Shown here piece by piece: positions 46,049 to 57,672 of a stretch of DNA of 64,000 nucleotides. The stretch is from Capsicum annuum. Taxonomy: Eukaryota; Streptophyta; Magnoliopsida; Solanales; Solanaceae. The position numbers and the translations under genes are program-made. The stretch's first letter is position 1, and each line of letters begins with the position of its first letter. Location of the stretch: contig NW_025857455.1 of the NCBI RefSeq assembly GCF_002878395.1, forward strand, positions 86,939 to 150,938, read 5' to 3'. The notes under the pieces are model-generated. The model had not been told where the DNA came from. It did no database searches and saw only the letters and a program-made list of their open reading frames with translations.

Positions 46049-46790
46049 TGATACAAGTGTGATCTCGTAGATGGACCCTTTTTGTGTATGTCAAAGGAAA
46101 CCGAGAGAAGGCCCGAGCTTAAGTGTGGGAGAAGCCAAAAATCACCCCTATGTGTGCACAAAAGGGGTGGCCTTGACGCCTTATTCATTAAAAGGGCACC
46201 TTTGTCATTTTAAATCTTTTGGAGAATGTAATATAAATAGAACCACTTAGGGTTTTATTCAACGATTTGATCATATTTTGAGATTTGTAACATTTGTAAC
46301 ACTTTAGTTTTCTCTCAAGAGCTCCAACCGAAACTAGGGCCAGACAAGTGAAGATTCACTTGTGTTTGCATTTTGGCTTGAAAAGTTGGTGTTTACAGCA
46401 GGTAAAGGCCTCTTATGTCAATGTAGAGTTAGGTTTGTGTCACAGATAGTGTTTAAGGTCCCAAGAGTGTAACAATTCTTGGGTTCTTAAGATTGTCCTT
46501 TAATTTGGTCTAACTATTTATCTTGTATCTTGTTGAATTCGTGGTTCCTTGTTGTTGTTAATGTACCCGTAACCTTCTTATTTTTGTAATCTTGTTGTTT
46601 ATGTGTTGGCATAGTGAAGCCGTGTGGGGCCTCTTTGATTTACTATAGTCCTTGTAATCTTGTAGTCTTCAACTAATTTGTTGAATATTGTTGTTGTTGT
46701 CTTGAAAACATAGAGAAATGGGGCCTTTGATTCTCTATTATTGTTGATCTTGTAGATCTCTTGAATCTATGTTGTGTGTTTGATTTTGTA
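46049..46790 (+). mobile_element. 5' LTR of the gag-only element
   Basis: Begins TGATACAAGTGTGATC and contains TATAAATAG (46232), the likely TATA box, and ACCACTTAGGGTTTTATTC. The end is set by the primer-binding site a few bases after 46790. It aligns to 49854-50305 with no net length change over the first 432 bases. Confidence 0.75.
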
Positions 46791-46794
46791 TATT

Positions 46795-46806
46795 TGGTAT
46801 CAAAGT
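46795..46806 (+). other. tRNA-Met primer-binding site
   Basis: TGGTATCAAAGT follows the 5' LTR. Confidence 0.75.
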
Positions 46807-48007
46807 TTGTGGTTGGTTTTTTTCTAACAAAATCAATCTTGGGCTTGATAGTTGAAAAATACAAAAAAAAAAATTGTTGAAATCTGAAAATTCCAAAAAA
46901 AAAAAAGAACTCTGTCCATCTTGTTCTTGGCCGAGAAAATGGTGTTGTATTGTTTTCTTGGTCGAAATTGGTTGTAGATCTACAAAAGATTTTAATTTTT
47001 TGGGTTGTTTCTTGTGTTGGTTCCTTTATCATCAACACTAAAGTGTCCAAATCTAAAGTTGAGCTTGTAATATTGACTATTGTTGTGGTGAATTGAAGTT
47101 GGCCATATGTTAAACCTTGTTGTTGAAGATTGGTGGCCGATTGGTGTTGTTGTTGTTATGTTCATGAATATTGTTGTTGTGTTCATCTTATTCTTCACCT
47201 AGTATTATAACTTAAACTACAAAAAGTGCAAACTTGATTCAAAAAGGTGAAGATAAAAGTTTTAAAGTTTGATGGTGAGAAGACTTGAACCATCACTTCA
47301 TAGACTTTTTTAACTACTATCCTTAAATCAAGGAGCCTTGTTTGGTGGAACTAGTACAATTCAAGATCATCCTTTTGAGAATAAACTTACAAAAAACTCA
47401 AGATTTATACTTTTCCTCCAAAACCAATTACCTTTCATTCTAAATTGTGTGAAGGTTGAGAATTTCAAATTTGTGAATAAGTTGTGTGGGCCCGAGACAA
47501 ATTACGTGTTGCCACATCACCACTTGCTACTGTTTATGTCAATAATTAAACTCAAATTTGAACTTTTCTAGTTTCTAATTTTTGATTCTTGGTTTCATTA
47601 GTTCATCGTAGAACTAATTAACAAACTAGTAAACTCCTACTAGATTGTCAATTACTCCTTTGCATCCCTTGTTCGTGTCTACGTTTCTTTTGTGCTTTTG
47701 TCGTTTTTATAATCATAGTGCTTCTTAGTTCAAGTTCGAACATTACTTACTTGAGTCATCCAACAAAGAATCCATTCTGAATAAGGAGTAGACTTACTCT
47801 TCAACTCACCACGACTACAAGTCGACTTGCAAACATTTATGACATCAAGTGTGAGACCACAACGTGAGTGAGAGAATAGTGAGGTTGTTTGAACTAACTT
47901 GTGTTTTGTTTTAAAGATTTTATGTTGTATTGTTGTGTGTGACATAGTGGACTGATTTGGTGACTTGTTGGATCATAGCTTGAAGGATTAATTTCGATAC
48001 CATTAAA
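46807..48007 (+). other. Untranslated leader of the gag-only element
   Basis: About 1.2 kb between primer-binding site and gag, with many TTG/TTGTTG triplets at 46560-47170. No supported gene. The Asn/Thr-rich minus-strand frames here arise from the TTG repeats. Confidence 0.55.
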
Positions 48008-49490
48008 ATGGAACCCGAGGCTTCAAATGCTCAAACAATGGATCATAATGCCATCAATCTCATTTTGACTCGCCTTGAAACTATGTCCCGAGATGTGGCT
48101 AGGTTTAATGTGGGTCTTGAGAAACTAGATACGGATGTGGCATCAATGAGTGGGAGATTAGAGCGTGTGGAAAGTCAAAGGAGTCGACCATCCACCCCTC
48201 AACACATTTCCCCGACCACTACTCCCGAAGCCTTGCACCAAATGTTCCATCCACCTAGATATCCCTCCAATATCACAAACCGAACTAGACTATACTCCCT
48301 CACCCAAGACCATAAGAGGCCAATCCAACCACCACTTCACCAAGTCTAACAAGAAGGACTTAGAACCCAAATTCCACCCCACAACCCGAGCCCTCCAAAC
48401 TAAACTCCATTTGGCCAAAGACCTTATTATTCACCAAATCCAAACCCTCCACTACAAGATCCACTTAACCTAAATAGACCTATCCAATATGAGGGGTATG
48501 GTCCATTTGATGATGGTTACATTGGGGGGAGAAAGAGGTATGAGGTAGACATGTTGATCCAAGGGAGGTTCATGGCCGAGAAGGAAGAGTTGGTCATTGG
48601 AACCAACAAGGGAACCAAATTCGTGAAGTAGGACTAAATACCATCAAAATAGGGCTTCCAATATTCAAGGGTGAGAGTGATCCCAAAGATTTTCTTGCAT
48701 GGTACTCTTCAAATGAGAGGGTTTTCCAAGTTAATGATCTTACCGAAGAGAAAAAAAGTTTCTACGTGATTGCTTACTTTGAGGGTTATGCTACTACATG
48801 GTGGGAGTATGTTAAGCGTTTTGGCAATGTGTTGGTAGAGAGGCATCCCCCTCCTTGGTTTCGGCTGAGGTACCTTGTGAGACAAAGGTACCTACCCAAA
48901 ATATATTATCAAGACCTCCTTGCCAAGTTGTATAACTTGAGGCAAGGAAATAATAGCATTGTGGCTTACTATGATGAGTTCCAACAACTCATCTTGAAAC
49001 TTGATCATAGAGGGGAACAATTGAGTCATGAAATCATAAGATTCAAGGTGGGGTTGAATAGAGATAATGCTTAACGATTGACCTTACACAAGCTTGACAC
49101 AATTAATGCTATTTTCCAAGCCGCCTTGGAGATTGAAAGAGAGATATGGGAAAGGGCGGGCAAAAAGTTCAAGGGAAAATCATCCTCAAATTGGCACAAA
49201 GACAATATTTACTCATCCAAGGCTTCCCAAAGGTATCTTCCGAGAAACGAAGGTAAACCGAATTCTACTTCTCATCCTAAAGGATTTTAATGTTTTAAAT
49301 GTCAAAGGTGGGGGCACAAGGCTAATGAGTGCACAAATTAGAGAAATGTAATCCTTAGGGAAGGAAAATTATATTACCTTGGTGAGGAGGTAGGGCTTGC
49401 ATCAAATGAGTTTGATGAAAATGCTCAAGATGGAGAGCAAGAGGCTGAGGTAGAAATAGATGAAGGCGTGGAAGATATTTGACCGTTTGA
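48008..49490 (+). pseudogene. gag: Gag of the non-autonomous element
   Basis: The ATG at 48008 opens a frame of 113 codons with a helical N-terminus (VGLEKLDTDVASMSGRLERV). After frame changes at about 48350-48700 the retrotransposon-gag core reads FEGYATTWWEYVKRFGNVL (48775) and RQRYLPKIYYQDLLAKLYNL, with YDEFQQLILKLDHRGEQL, to a stop at 49072. The frame goes on with TLHKLDTINAIFQAALEIER, and at 49290-49340 a complete zinc knuckle CFKCQRWGHKANEC is preserved. An acidic stretch follows to about 49490. It would assemble particles for RNA packaging if intact. At least three stops or shifts are visible. Confidence 0.82.
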
Positions 49491-49853
49491 TGGAGAGTTT
49501 GTATTACCCTTATTTATGGCAAGGAGAATAATTCTTAGTGATGGTTTATAAGAGGAAATCGAGGGTAAGGATGATGAAAAAGAGGAGGAGACGAGAGTTC
49601 AAGAAGTGGGATTTGCCCACAAAGACCCTTTGATGCTTACTAACCGAGATGCTAGCACTTTGCCTAGCATTCATTCTTCTTATGTCCAGGTTGAAGGACA
49701 TCCAAGACCAAGGATTAATATTGATGATCTCATGACACCCTTGGTTGAATATCCTAACCTTGGGATGAGGCGAGAAAATATTATTCGAAGAGGAGAGCTT
49801 GCGGGTGAAGATTGCTTAAGTTTGAGGTCAAACTCCTCTCAAGATGGAGAGGA
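49491..49853 (+). pseudogene. Gag-downstream frame, no protease motif
   Basis: An open frame continues at 49606-49875 (RDASTLPSIHSSYVQVEG and so on) and runs into the 3' LTR. It has no DSG/DTG active site. It may be the gag C-terminus or a remnant of a lost pol region. The last bases before the LTR (AAGATGGAGAGGA) are the polypurine tract. Confidence 0.5.
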
Positions 49854-50305
49854 TGATACAAGTGTAATATCATAGATGGACCCTTTTTGTGTATGTCAAA
49901 GACAACCAAGAGAAGGCCCGAGCTTAAGTGTGGGAGAAGCCAAAAACCACACCTATGTGTGCACTAAAGGAGTGGCCTTGAAGCTTTATTCATTAAAAGG
50001 GCACCTTTGTCATTTTAAGTTTTTTGGGGAATATAATATAAATAGAACCACTTAGGGTTTTATTCAAGGAGTTGATCATATTTTGAGATTTGTAACATTT
50101 GCAACACTTTAGTTCTCTTTCAAGAGCTCCAACCGAAACTAGGGCTAAGCAAGTGAAATTCATTTGTGCTTGCATATTGGCTTGAAACGTTGGTATTTAG
50201 AGGAGGTAAAGGACCTCTTGTGTCAATGTAGAGTTAGGTTTGTGTCGTGGATAGTGTTTAAGGGTCCAAGAGTGTAACAATTCTTGGGTTCTTAAGATTT
50301 TCCCT
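49854..50305 (+). mobile_element. 3' LTR of the gag-only element, truncated
   Basis: Matches 46049-46496 in register and then ends at CTTAAGATTTTCC. About 290 bases expected from the 5' LTR are missing. Confidence 0.78.
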
Positions 50306-51258
50306 TCATGAAAATATTGGGAACACTAGCTTTTTCTAACAACAAAGTGACATCTTAAAAACCCTATACCGATGGATGTGTCGAAGAGGAGATATGGATA
50401 TTGGTTGTATACGGGTCGACGAACTCCCCATGGGTCTTACGTCTGGAAGCTTTAGATCCATCGGTGTATATGGAGGTTGTGCGATACCTCGCGCATCACA
50501 TCATTCTCATCATCATTATCATCATCTTCTTATTACATTTGTATTTACTTTGTACTTTTTTGTGATATATTACCTTCTTTGATGTGATACATTTCTATTA
50601 TTTTCCTTCCTCATATTTGTATGTTTGATATCTATATACTTGTAGTCCTCTCTCTTTTTTGCTTTAATGTATGTAAATATTATAGAAATGTTAACGGAGA
50701 TGGTGTAGGCTACCGTTTGGGCATTTTCTAGTTACAGGTGACATTCCTTAAGTGTGCATTTTTTATGCTTTATTTTCTTCTTTGCTTAGTTGGCCTATGA
50801 TACCTACTAAGTACAAGTGGACCATACTGACCCCTACTTTGTCCTTTCAGTGCAGATCTAGGTTCAAGTGCTGCTCATGGTGGTTGATTTGGGCGATGTT
50901 TGGAGCTTTTCGAGGAAGCGATTGATTTCATGTATCCGGAGTTGACTAGTGCCTATCCTTATTTTGAATATATCCTTATTTGTATTCCGAGACAGAGTTG
51001 TTCCTGTTTTGGATATCTTATGTATTTTGATCCCAAGAAGTACTAGTTATGTTCTTACACTATGACACAAGGTTTTGGGATTTGGTTTGGCTTCATTGAC
51101 TATGTATTTCTGCCTTACTTTATATATGTGTGGTTCGACTCTGCTATAGGAGTCTTGCCATGAGTTTTATATCGTTTTTCTCAATTCATATCAGTTTGGG
51201 TGATAGGCTTACTTTACAAGGCTTGTCGAGACAAGTGCCATCATGAGCCTTGTTTTTT
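50306..51258 (+). mobile_element. 3' part of a family B chromovirus LTR
   Basis: No gene. The right end (GATAGGCTTACTTTACAAGG, then GTGCCATCATGAGCC, then TTGGTCGTGACAAA) is the typical end of Tekay/del LTRs. It is the same family as the LTR at 57673-61123, where the corresponding part is on the minus strand. The left part is missing. Confidence 0.65.
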
Positions 51259-51430
51259 GGTCGTGACAAACCCAAATGAACCACCCAATAATCGAACCGA
51301 CAGTTTTGAAAAGCCACAGATGATTTGCAACCACATTGGGAAGGCTTAAATACTAGAAACGCACGAAAATATAGTAAATGACCTGGATGGTCATTAAAAT
51401 ATCCAATGCTAAAAGGACTTTCATATTCAA
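51259..51430 (-). mobile_element. Family B LTR start, short minus-strand relic
   Basis: Similar to 61005-61123: AATAATCGAACCGACAG against GATAATCGAACCAACAG, then the AAGGCTNAAATNC block and a TGACC/GGTCATTA end. It is the only recognisable trace of the left LTR of the minus-strand family B element. Confidence 0.6.
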
Positions 51431-52953
51431 AAGTCAAAGGATAGGAAGAGAATGAAATCTCAAAAGAACGAGTAATAGGCTCGCATGCTCTGAGCAAAAC
51501 TCCCCAAATAACCTCTAAGAAGAAACGACATTTTCAAGGGATTTTTCTATAGGTATCCCTTTTTAATAAAGTTCCTTACTTTCCTTTCCAAATAGCCAAA
51601 ACTTAATCTAAACAACTAACTAGCCTCCAACTAAATCGAGAATCGTTAATACACGTAAATCCAAACCACAACACACTGATAGCAGATCAAAAAAGCACAA
51701 CCAAGAGAAAGCTCAACCAAGACAAAGTAAATCCAAGTCATGAATCATGATACCAACTCCAGTATCCACATATAATCCTTCATTTTTCTTTCCAAACTTG
51801 CTATGTACTCTTAACTATGTAAAATGTCATTCGAGTCCTAACCATGAAAGCTCAACACACTAACCTTAGGGAACTGAAGCTGATCCGCCAAAATATCTAT
51901 AATGGTTAGCACAAGGTTATGTCCATAGGGTGGTACCTGGACACACAAATGGATATGGTCAAAGCCTATGATCTCCTTCCAAGGCTGTAATTAGTCTTGA
52001 TGTCCCTTGAAACTGGTAGTCAGGATTCAAAAAGTAACAACTCATGAAGTTGAGAGATCCGCTCTAGGACACCCCACTAACTGAGGATGAAACCATGTTA
52101 AGTACAACTCAAGTATAATTTTTCTACTGAGTAGCTATTTAAAATTTCTACAAAGACTAAAAACCAAGGTCAAAAGCTGAAGAAACTATCATCAAGTGCT
52201 AATGAGTTATCATCCAAACATCTATCAACCAGAATCTATCTGAATTGAAAAAGATCCAATAGGTATATAAAGAGTAGTGTTAGCTAGCCTGTAGATAGAA
52301 TCCCAACTGAGTCAAACTTGAAACATAGGCTACAACCAAGTTATGCTATTAAAAACAGTAACTTCAGCATCAAAGCTTAACTACTCAATCCCAACTATCC
52401 AAACTAACCCTACAGATGTGAAAGCATCCATACTCTAAATTCTAGCATAACGTCTAAGTTGTCATTCACAAAAGTCAAAATCTAATACTTGAGCCAATAA
52501 GTTTGAACTAAGGCTAAATATCCAAATCAACCTTACTATAATAAATCACGTGTATCCCCCAACGGTCCTTGTAAGAAATGAAAATGAAATGTTTGAAAGA
52601 ACCTAACCAAAACTAGGGAACACCACCGGTTGTAGACATACGCAGCCATCTCCATATCTACTGAAGGCATAATTCATTTAAGGATAACCAAAAACTCACC
52701 AAGGCTTCAAATAGTACTAGTGGTAGACAAAACTTGAGTAACTCGGCAGTATACCACTTTATCATGGATTTGGTCAATCTCATGCTCAATCAACAATAAC
52801 AAATTACTTGTAGGCACATATCTCCATGGAGAGAACTCTACAAAGTCACATTGGGCTAAACAAATGCAAGAATAAAGGATTCTTAAATTCACCCATTTAC
52901 CCTAGCCTTGACTAGACTGAACCAAGAACCATATCACATCAAGAATAAAGTAT
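51431..52953 (-). other. Unresolved interior of family B element
   Basis: No gene can be supported. A 61-codon minus-strand frame at 52707-52892 (CLAQCDFVEFSPWRYVPTS) is unusually protein-like but unassigned. The stretch should be the 3' interior of the element whose gag lies at 55428-57660, but no RT or integrase motif is visible. Confidence 0.4.
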
Positions 52954-55427
52954 CCAACTGTAAGATATCGCAAAATCATGCGTCTAAATTCAGCTCCTTA
53001 AGCCTCTTAAATGATCCAACACTTAGAATAATTTTTAGCTAAGTCTTCAACCCTTAGTCTTATTTTATACCTTCGAACTTTGGGGATTTATTTGATGACC
53101 TTCCCGTCTTCCGTTTTGCAATTTTCAAGTTGTGTTGTGATGGGGCAAGGTAATAGTATATCTTGGGTGTGTTTTGAAATTTTCGGAATAGCATAAGGGC
53201 ATGTTTGTATTTCCTAAATAGTGAGGTATCACGATATCCTCGTGTCACGAGACCCAGTTAACTTGATTAGGGGTCGCGATGCGATAGCCAATCAACTTGA
53301 ATAGGGGTCGCATCGCGATGCCTGGTATAGTCCAGCTAAATTCTTTTACGGGTTATGAGGGCATTTGGGTCAATTTCCCACCCCTATATAAGTCAAAAAA
53401 CACGGGATTAAGCCCTATTTACAGCAAAATATACTCTCTCCTCTTAAAACCTCTCAAGAACAACCTAAGGCTTTTACACAGAAGATTCAAAATCAAGAAT
53501 TTCCTCCGTCAATCTTTATGTATTTACAAACCAAGGTATGTTTAGTGTTGATTTATGGATTCCTTTCATCGATGAAGCTCAAGAAACTTGTTTTATCTAT
53601 AAATTATGGTATTTATGTTGTGGGTTATTTGTAACCATGTTGTGATGTTGATTGATTTCAAAGTTGGAATCTTTATGTGTTTTTCATAATATTATGTTAG
53701 CATGCAAGATGAAATTCATGAATTTAGTAGCTTGTGCTATGTAATTTGATGATTTCACCTATCCCCTAAATTGTGCATGTAAAGTGTTTGATAAAATGCT
53801 TGAAGGAATAGAAATCATGCCTTATAGCTCAAAACATGAACTAAATGTTACATGTTTGCCATCTTCTTATGTTTAAATGGTTTCCCTACTATCGTTGTGA
53901 AATATATACGTTGTCAGAATGCCTATGATATTATAACATGAGATTATGATATGATTATAAGCATTCTTATTCATGTTAGATAATATGATAACCATGTGCT
54001 TCAAGAAATCCCCAACTTATTGTAGTACGTATTGTTGATGTGGGTCATGTATTCAAGATAGTCATGCTTTGTTAGTTTACTTCTATCAAGTCTTGGCGGT
54101 ACTTGTACTCGAAAAATATAGTTGTGTTCCTAGAGCCAGTGTCATGTTTTCATGATATCCTCAGTCAAGCCATGATCCAAGAACTCAGTCAGTCATGTGA
54201 CTCAGGAAAGCTCAGTAATCTAGTAATCTCAGTACTATTCCGTCAGTCAACGGAACTCAGTTAATTCAGTCCAGTTTAGTACAGTAATCCATGTTCAGTG
54301 TATATTCAGATGGGAGTAGGAATTAGCACTGAGTGAACCCAAGGATGGGAACACACACTGTCAGATGAGGGTGTGATTCTTAAAAGTCATCCTTGCATTC
54401 CAGAACTATGAAGCCAGCATAGGTTAAGACATCAACACTATTAGATGAGGGTTGATAAGGTGGATAAACACTGTTAGATCAGGGTCCCACCATTCTCTTT
54501 TGGGGACACTATCAGATGAAGGTCACCCACAGATTGTCCTTACCAGTGGCGCGGTATTGACACCCTTCCAATTGAGGTTATAGATTGGACCCCAGCTCAG
54601 CTATTATAGCGCATTTGGGGCATGTTGATTAGATAACTACTTCCTACAGTTTCAATATCAGTAACAGCCAAAGAACTCAGATAGTTCTTTAGATTTCAGG
54701 ACAGCCAGATACAGTCAACTCACCTCAGTACGGAACTCAGGTAGTTCCATTAGAATTAGGACTGTCAGATACAGTCACTCATGTTATCAGTATTCATATT
54801 CAATAATCATGTTATCGTGATATTAGTGTCTGTTATTATGTCTCATGCATGTATTCTCACGCTCATGATAGTCAGTCTGTTATTATTATTATTCATGCAT
54901 ATAAACCTTATGTATTTAGCCTAACCTACTAGCATACCAGTACATTCAGACGTACTAACGCATATTTTTCTCTTGCGCTATAATCTTTTACACCATAGGT
55001 TCAGAAGCACGAGATCGAGAGTGTCAGTAGCATTCCAAACTTTAGCAGCCAGCGTTAGTAGTGAGTCCTCATCATTCGAGGATGTTATCATTATTTATTC
55101 TATATTAGTTTTCAGTAGTTGGAGTTAGTTGGGAACATGTCCCTTCAACTCCTTATTAAGACAGTTCAGTTTTAGAGGCTTTTCAGACTAGAATGTTCAG
55201 ACAGTTGTTTTTAGTATTTTCAGTTTTGGTACTATGATACCACTTTTCAGATATTATGCTTTATCAGATGTGAACCTTACGTCCTTACAGCTTCTATGAA
55301 TTCAATATTTTATGATATATTATGCTGTGAACAGGTACAGATATCAGTCATGGGTTAGCTAATGGTCCTTCAGGATCATTAGCATTGTGTACCATTCCGA
55401 GCACAAGATTCAGGGTGTTACACCAAC
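52954..55427 (+). mobile_element. Solo family A LTR with perfect 5-bp target duplication
   Basis: An LTR of 2464 bp, 52959-55422, running from TGTAAGATATCG to CAGGGTGTTACA. CCAAC occurs directly on both sides (52954-52958 and 55423-55427). Its right half is collinear with the LTR at 2038-3223 (GGGAGTAGGAATTAGCACTG shared). No internal sequence remains, which indicates LTR-LTR recombination. U3 at 53225-53325 has inverted TCGCGATGCGA-type motifs. TATA is likely at 53385 (CCTATATAAG). Confidence 0.92.
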
Positions 55428-57658
55428 TCCACATCAATACCAAGATAAAAGTTATCGCTAGAAGACAAAACAACAAACCAAAAAGACAAACCTAATAAAT
55501 TCTGACATCCTCATCAGGACCACTACTGGGTGATGAACTATCCAAATTGAAAGAATGGATCCCAAAATGGTCAACCTTATAAATAGGTTAACAAGAAGGA
55601 TAGCCAATACTAATATCTCTGCGAACCAAAAGCAAGTCTTAGAATCTGTAAGTCAAAAGGGGCAATAAAACAAAACTGGCAAATGTAGAACCATAACAAA
55701 ACCATGGATGGCTAACATACCTTCACTTTCATAGCCCACTCAACAACTGATCTAACCACGCTAAAAGAGAGAATCAACCAACGAAGTTAACCATCTAGGA
55801 TAAGAAATAGAATCATATAGAAGGGTACTCTAACCTGATAATTCTAGTCTACTATCTATCAAGAATGAATCAATTATAACAAAAATAATAACAATACCAA
55901 CAACAACATAAGCCGTAGGAGGCACCCAAAATGGAAAACATAACCAATTACCACTCTAAGGCCTTAAGAAAGCCAATATTCCAAAGTAAAAGGAGTTTAC
56001 TCAAATGCTATAGCCCAAAAAAATATGATGCTAAACCAGTCAATCCACAACTAAAAGAAATAATATATGGGGATAGTCACACAACCATGAACTTTACACC
56101 AGGTCATACAACTACCAATATAAGCCTACAAGACATATAATCATTGATGGGTACAAAAACCCTAATTCAGTCAAATAATCATCGATGGGTACAAAAATCC
56201 CAATTAAGTCAAATAAAAAGGTAAGGCGGGAAATAAAAGGCACACTTATCATAGTGGAAACCTAAAATTACAAACCTGATATGCCCAAAAAAGTATGAAT
56301 CTGAGTGTGTCCAAACTCAGAATGAGCGTGTGCATTACCAAGGAACTAAGTGCACTACCTCAAACTGAAGGCATCATATCTCTATGAGACTAATTTATAT
56401 GAGCTGAATGACTAATAATCCAACACCATTCACACCCTCTAGACCAATGACCGATCTCTCTAAAATCATAACATACCCCTGAAGCCCTAACTTGGCAAGA
56501 AACATGAGCTAACCCTAACTGGATGATCAACTGATGTTAGGGACACTCCCTACTGAAATGGCCAACCTCCCTGCAGTCATAACATACCTAAAGAGCTCTA
56601 GGCTAGTGAGAAATATATGTTGAACCTGTATAAACATCCAACCCACATCTATAGCGCTCCCTAGAACAACAGACAATATCGGTACAACAAAAATAAGCTT
56701 CTAGAATACTTTGATGTATTGCACCCATTGATCTACAATGATATCTATGTTCTAAAGATCTATATGGGATACTCTACAGGGTCTGATGTAAAATATGTTA
56801 GTTGTAATCACCACAACTTATATAAGAACCACTTATAGTCTGAGACTCTGCCTGTATAGAACTAACAGGATGCAAATGAAGTTGATCCCTATAGGGAGGA
56901 TCCCTACTCTTTGATGAGATATCAATTACCTTATGCTGATGATATGTCCTCTAACTGCTAACTCCATATGTTCCAATACATTCTCTCTCGGTGGTCCTCG
57001 CATAGTTAACACCCTAAGAGAAAAAGCAACCAAACGCTCTCAAATACTCTAACTTTAAAGGAGTGGAAAAGTTAATACTGAAATAAATCCACACACCATC
57101 TCATGCTCAAAAGAATATAACATAGGAGTATGTCTGTCCCACTCAAGAAACCCAATCTCATACTCTAAAATTGATAAGGGACCCTGCTAAACACCAACAA
57201 ACCTAACTATAGTCTGAGAACTACTCGATGTACCGAATATCATCCCTACCTATGAGGTGTTCATAAAAAGGATCAAAATCCCCAACACTAAATCTTGAAA
57301 GGTTAAAGTGGTCACAAACTTTATCGGAGTTTGTGCTAGCCCTAAATCTCTGGCTGACACTAAAGATCTTTCATATGAATCTCTAACTTGCTAGCCCAAT
57401 GTTGAGCAAAGTTCTGCGAACATATGCAAAAGTATTATTAGCATCTATCGATAGCATCGTGTCATCTATCTGGAACACAATAGAGTTAAGGAATGTACTA
57501 GAGGTTCAAACAAATATGAACACCTGAAGAAAAGTCAAGAATAGAGTTTCTTAAGATGTCCTGTAGCCTTCTGAAAATATGATAAAGACGTCTATGTACA
57601 AATACGTAGGATTCTTCTAGACACTTAACTCGTGTACCAACACACTAGTAAGCCTAAC
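55428..57658 (-). pseudogene. gag: Family B chromovirus gag, minus strand
   Basis: Read on the minus strand. The gag domain (about 57180-57020) contains YEIGFLEWDRHTPMLYSFEH and GFISVLTFPL, the usual pattern YExRFxELxRHAPxL...GLxxPL. Two zinc knuckles follow: CYDCREVGHFSRECP at about 56543-56587 is complete, and a second at about 56420-56480 reads CYDFREIGHWSRGCE with the second Cys changed to Phe. Two knuckles in tandem are common in this lineage. Stops and shifts occur throughout. Downstream (left) to 55428 no protease motif could be read. The start codon lies within about 1 kb of the primer-binding site but is not certain. Confidence 0.7.
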
Positions 57659-57669
57659 CTCTGATACCA
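57659..57669 (-). other. tRNA-Met primer-binding site
   Basis: The minus strand reads TGGTATCAGAG, three bases after the LTR end. Confidence 0.8.
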
Positions 57670-57672
57670 ATT

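Larger units (their letters stand above)
46049..50305 (+). mobile_element. Gag-only LTR element (TR-GAG-like)
   Basis: Two direct repeats starting TGATACAAGTG (46049 and 49854) flank a primer-binding site and a gag gene, with no protease, RT or integrase between them. This is the structure of the non-autonomous plant elements called TR-GAG. The right LTR stops about 450 bases in, so the 3' end is lost. Confidence 0.75.

Noticed and set aside
46673..47198. Asn/Thr/Gln-rich minus-strand frames
   Set aside because: They arise from TTG repeats in the LTR and leader of the gag-only element.
50376..50582. A 68-codon frame with a His-rich stretch
   Set aside because: The His run comes from a CAT repeat in an LTR; there is no other support.
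3228..57669. TGGTATCA(G/A)AGC-like sites as tRNA-Met genes
   Set aside because: Only the 3' acceptor complement is present at each place, directly beside an LTR or viral gap; no cloverleaf can be formed.
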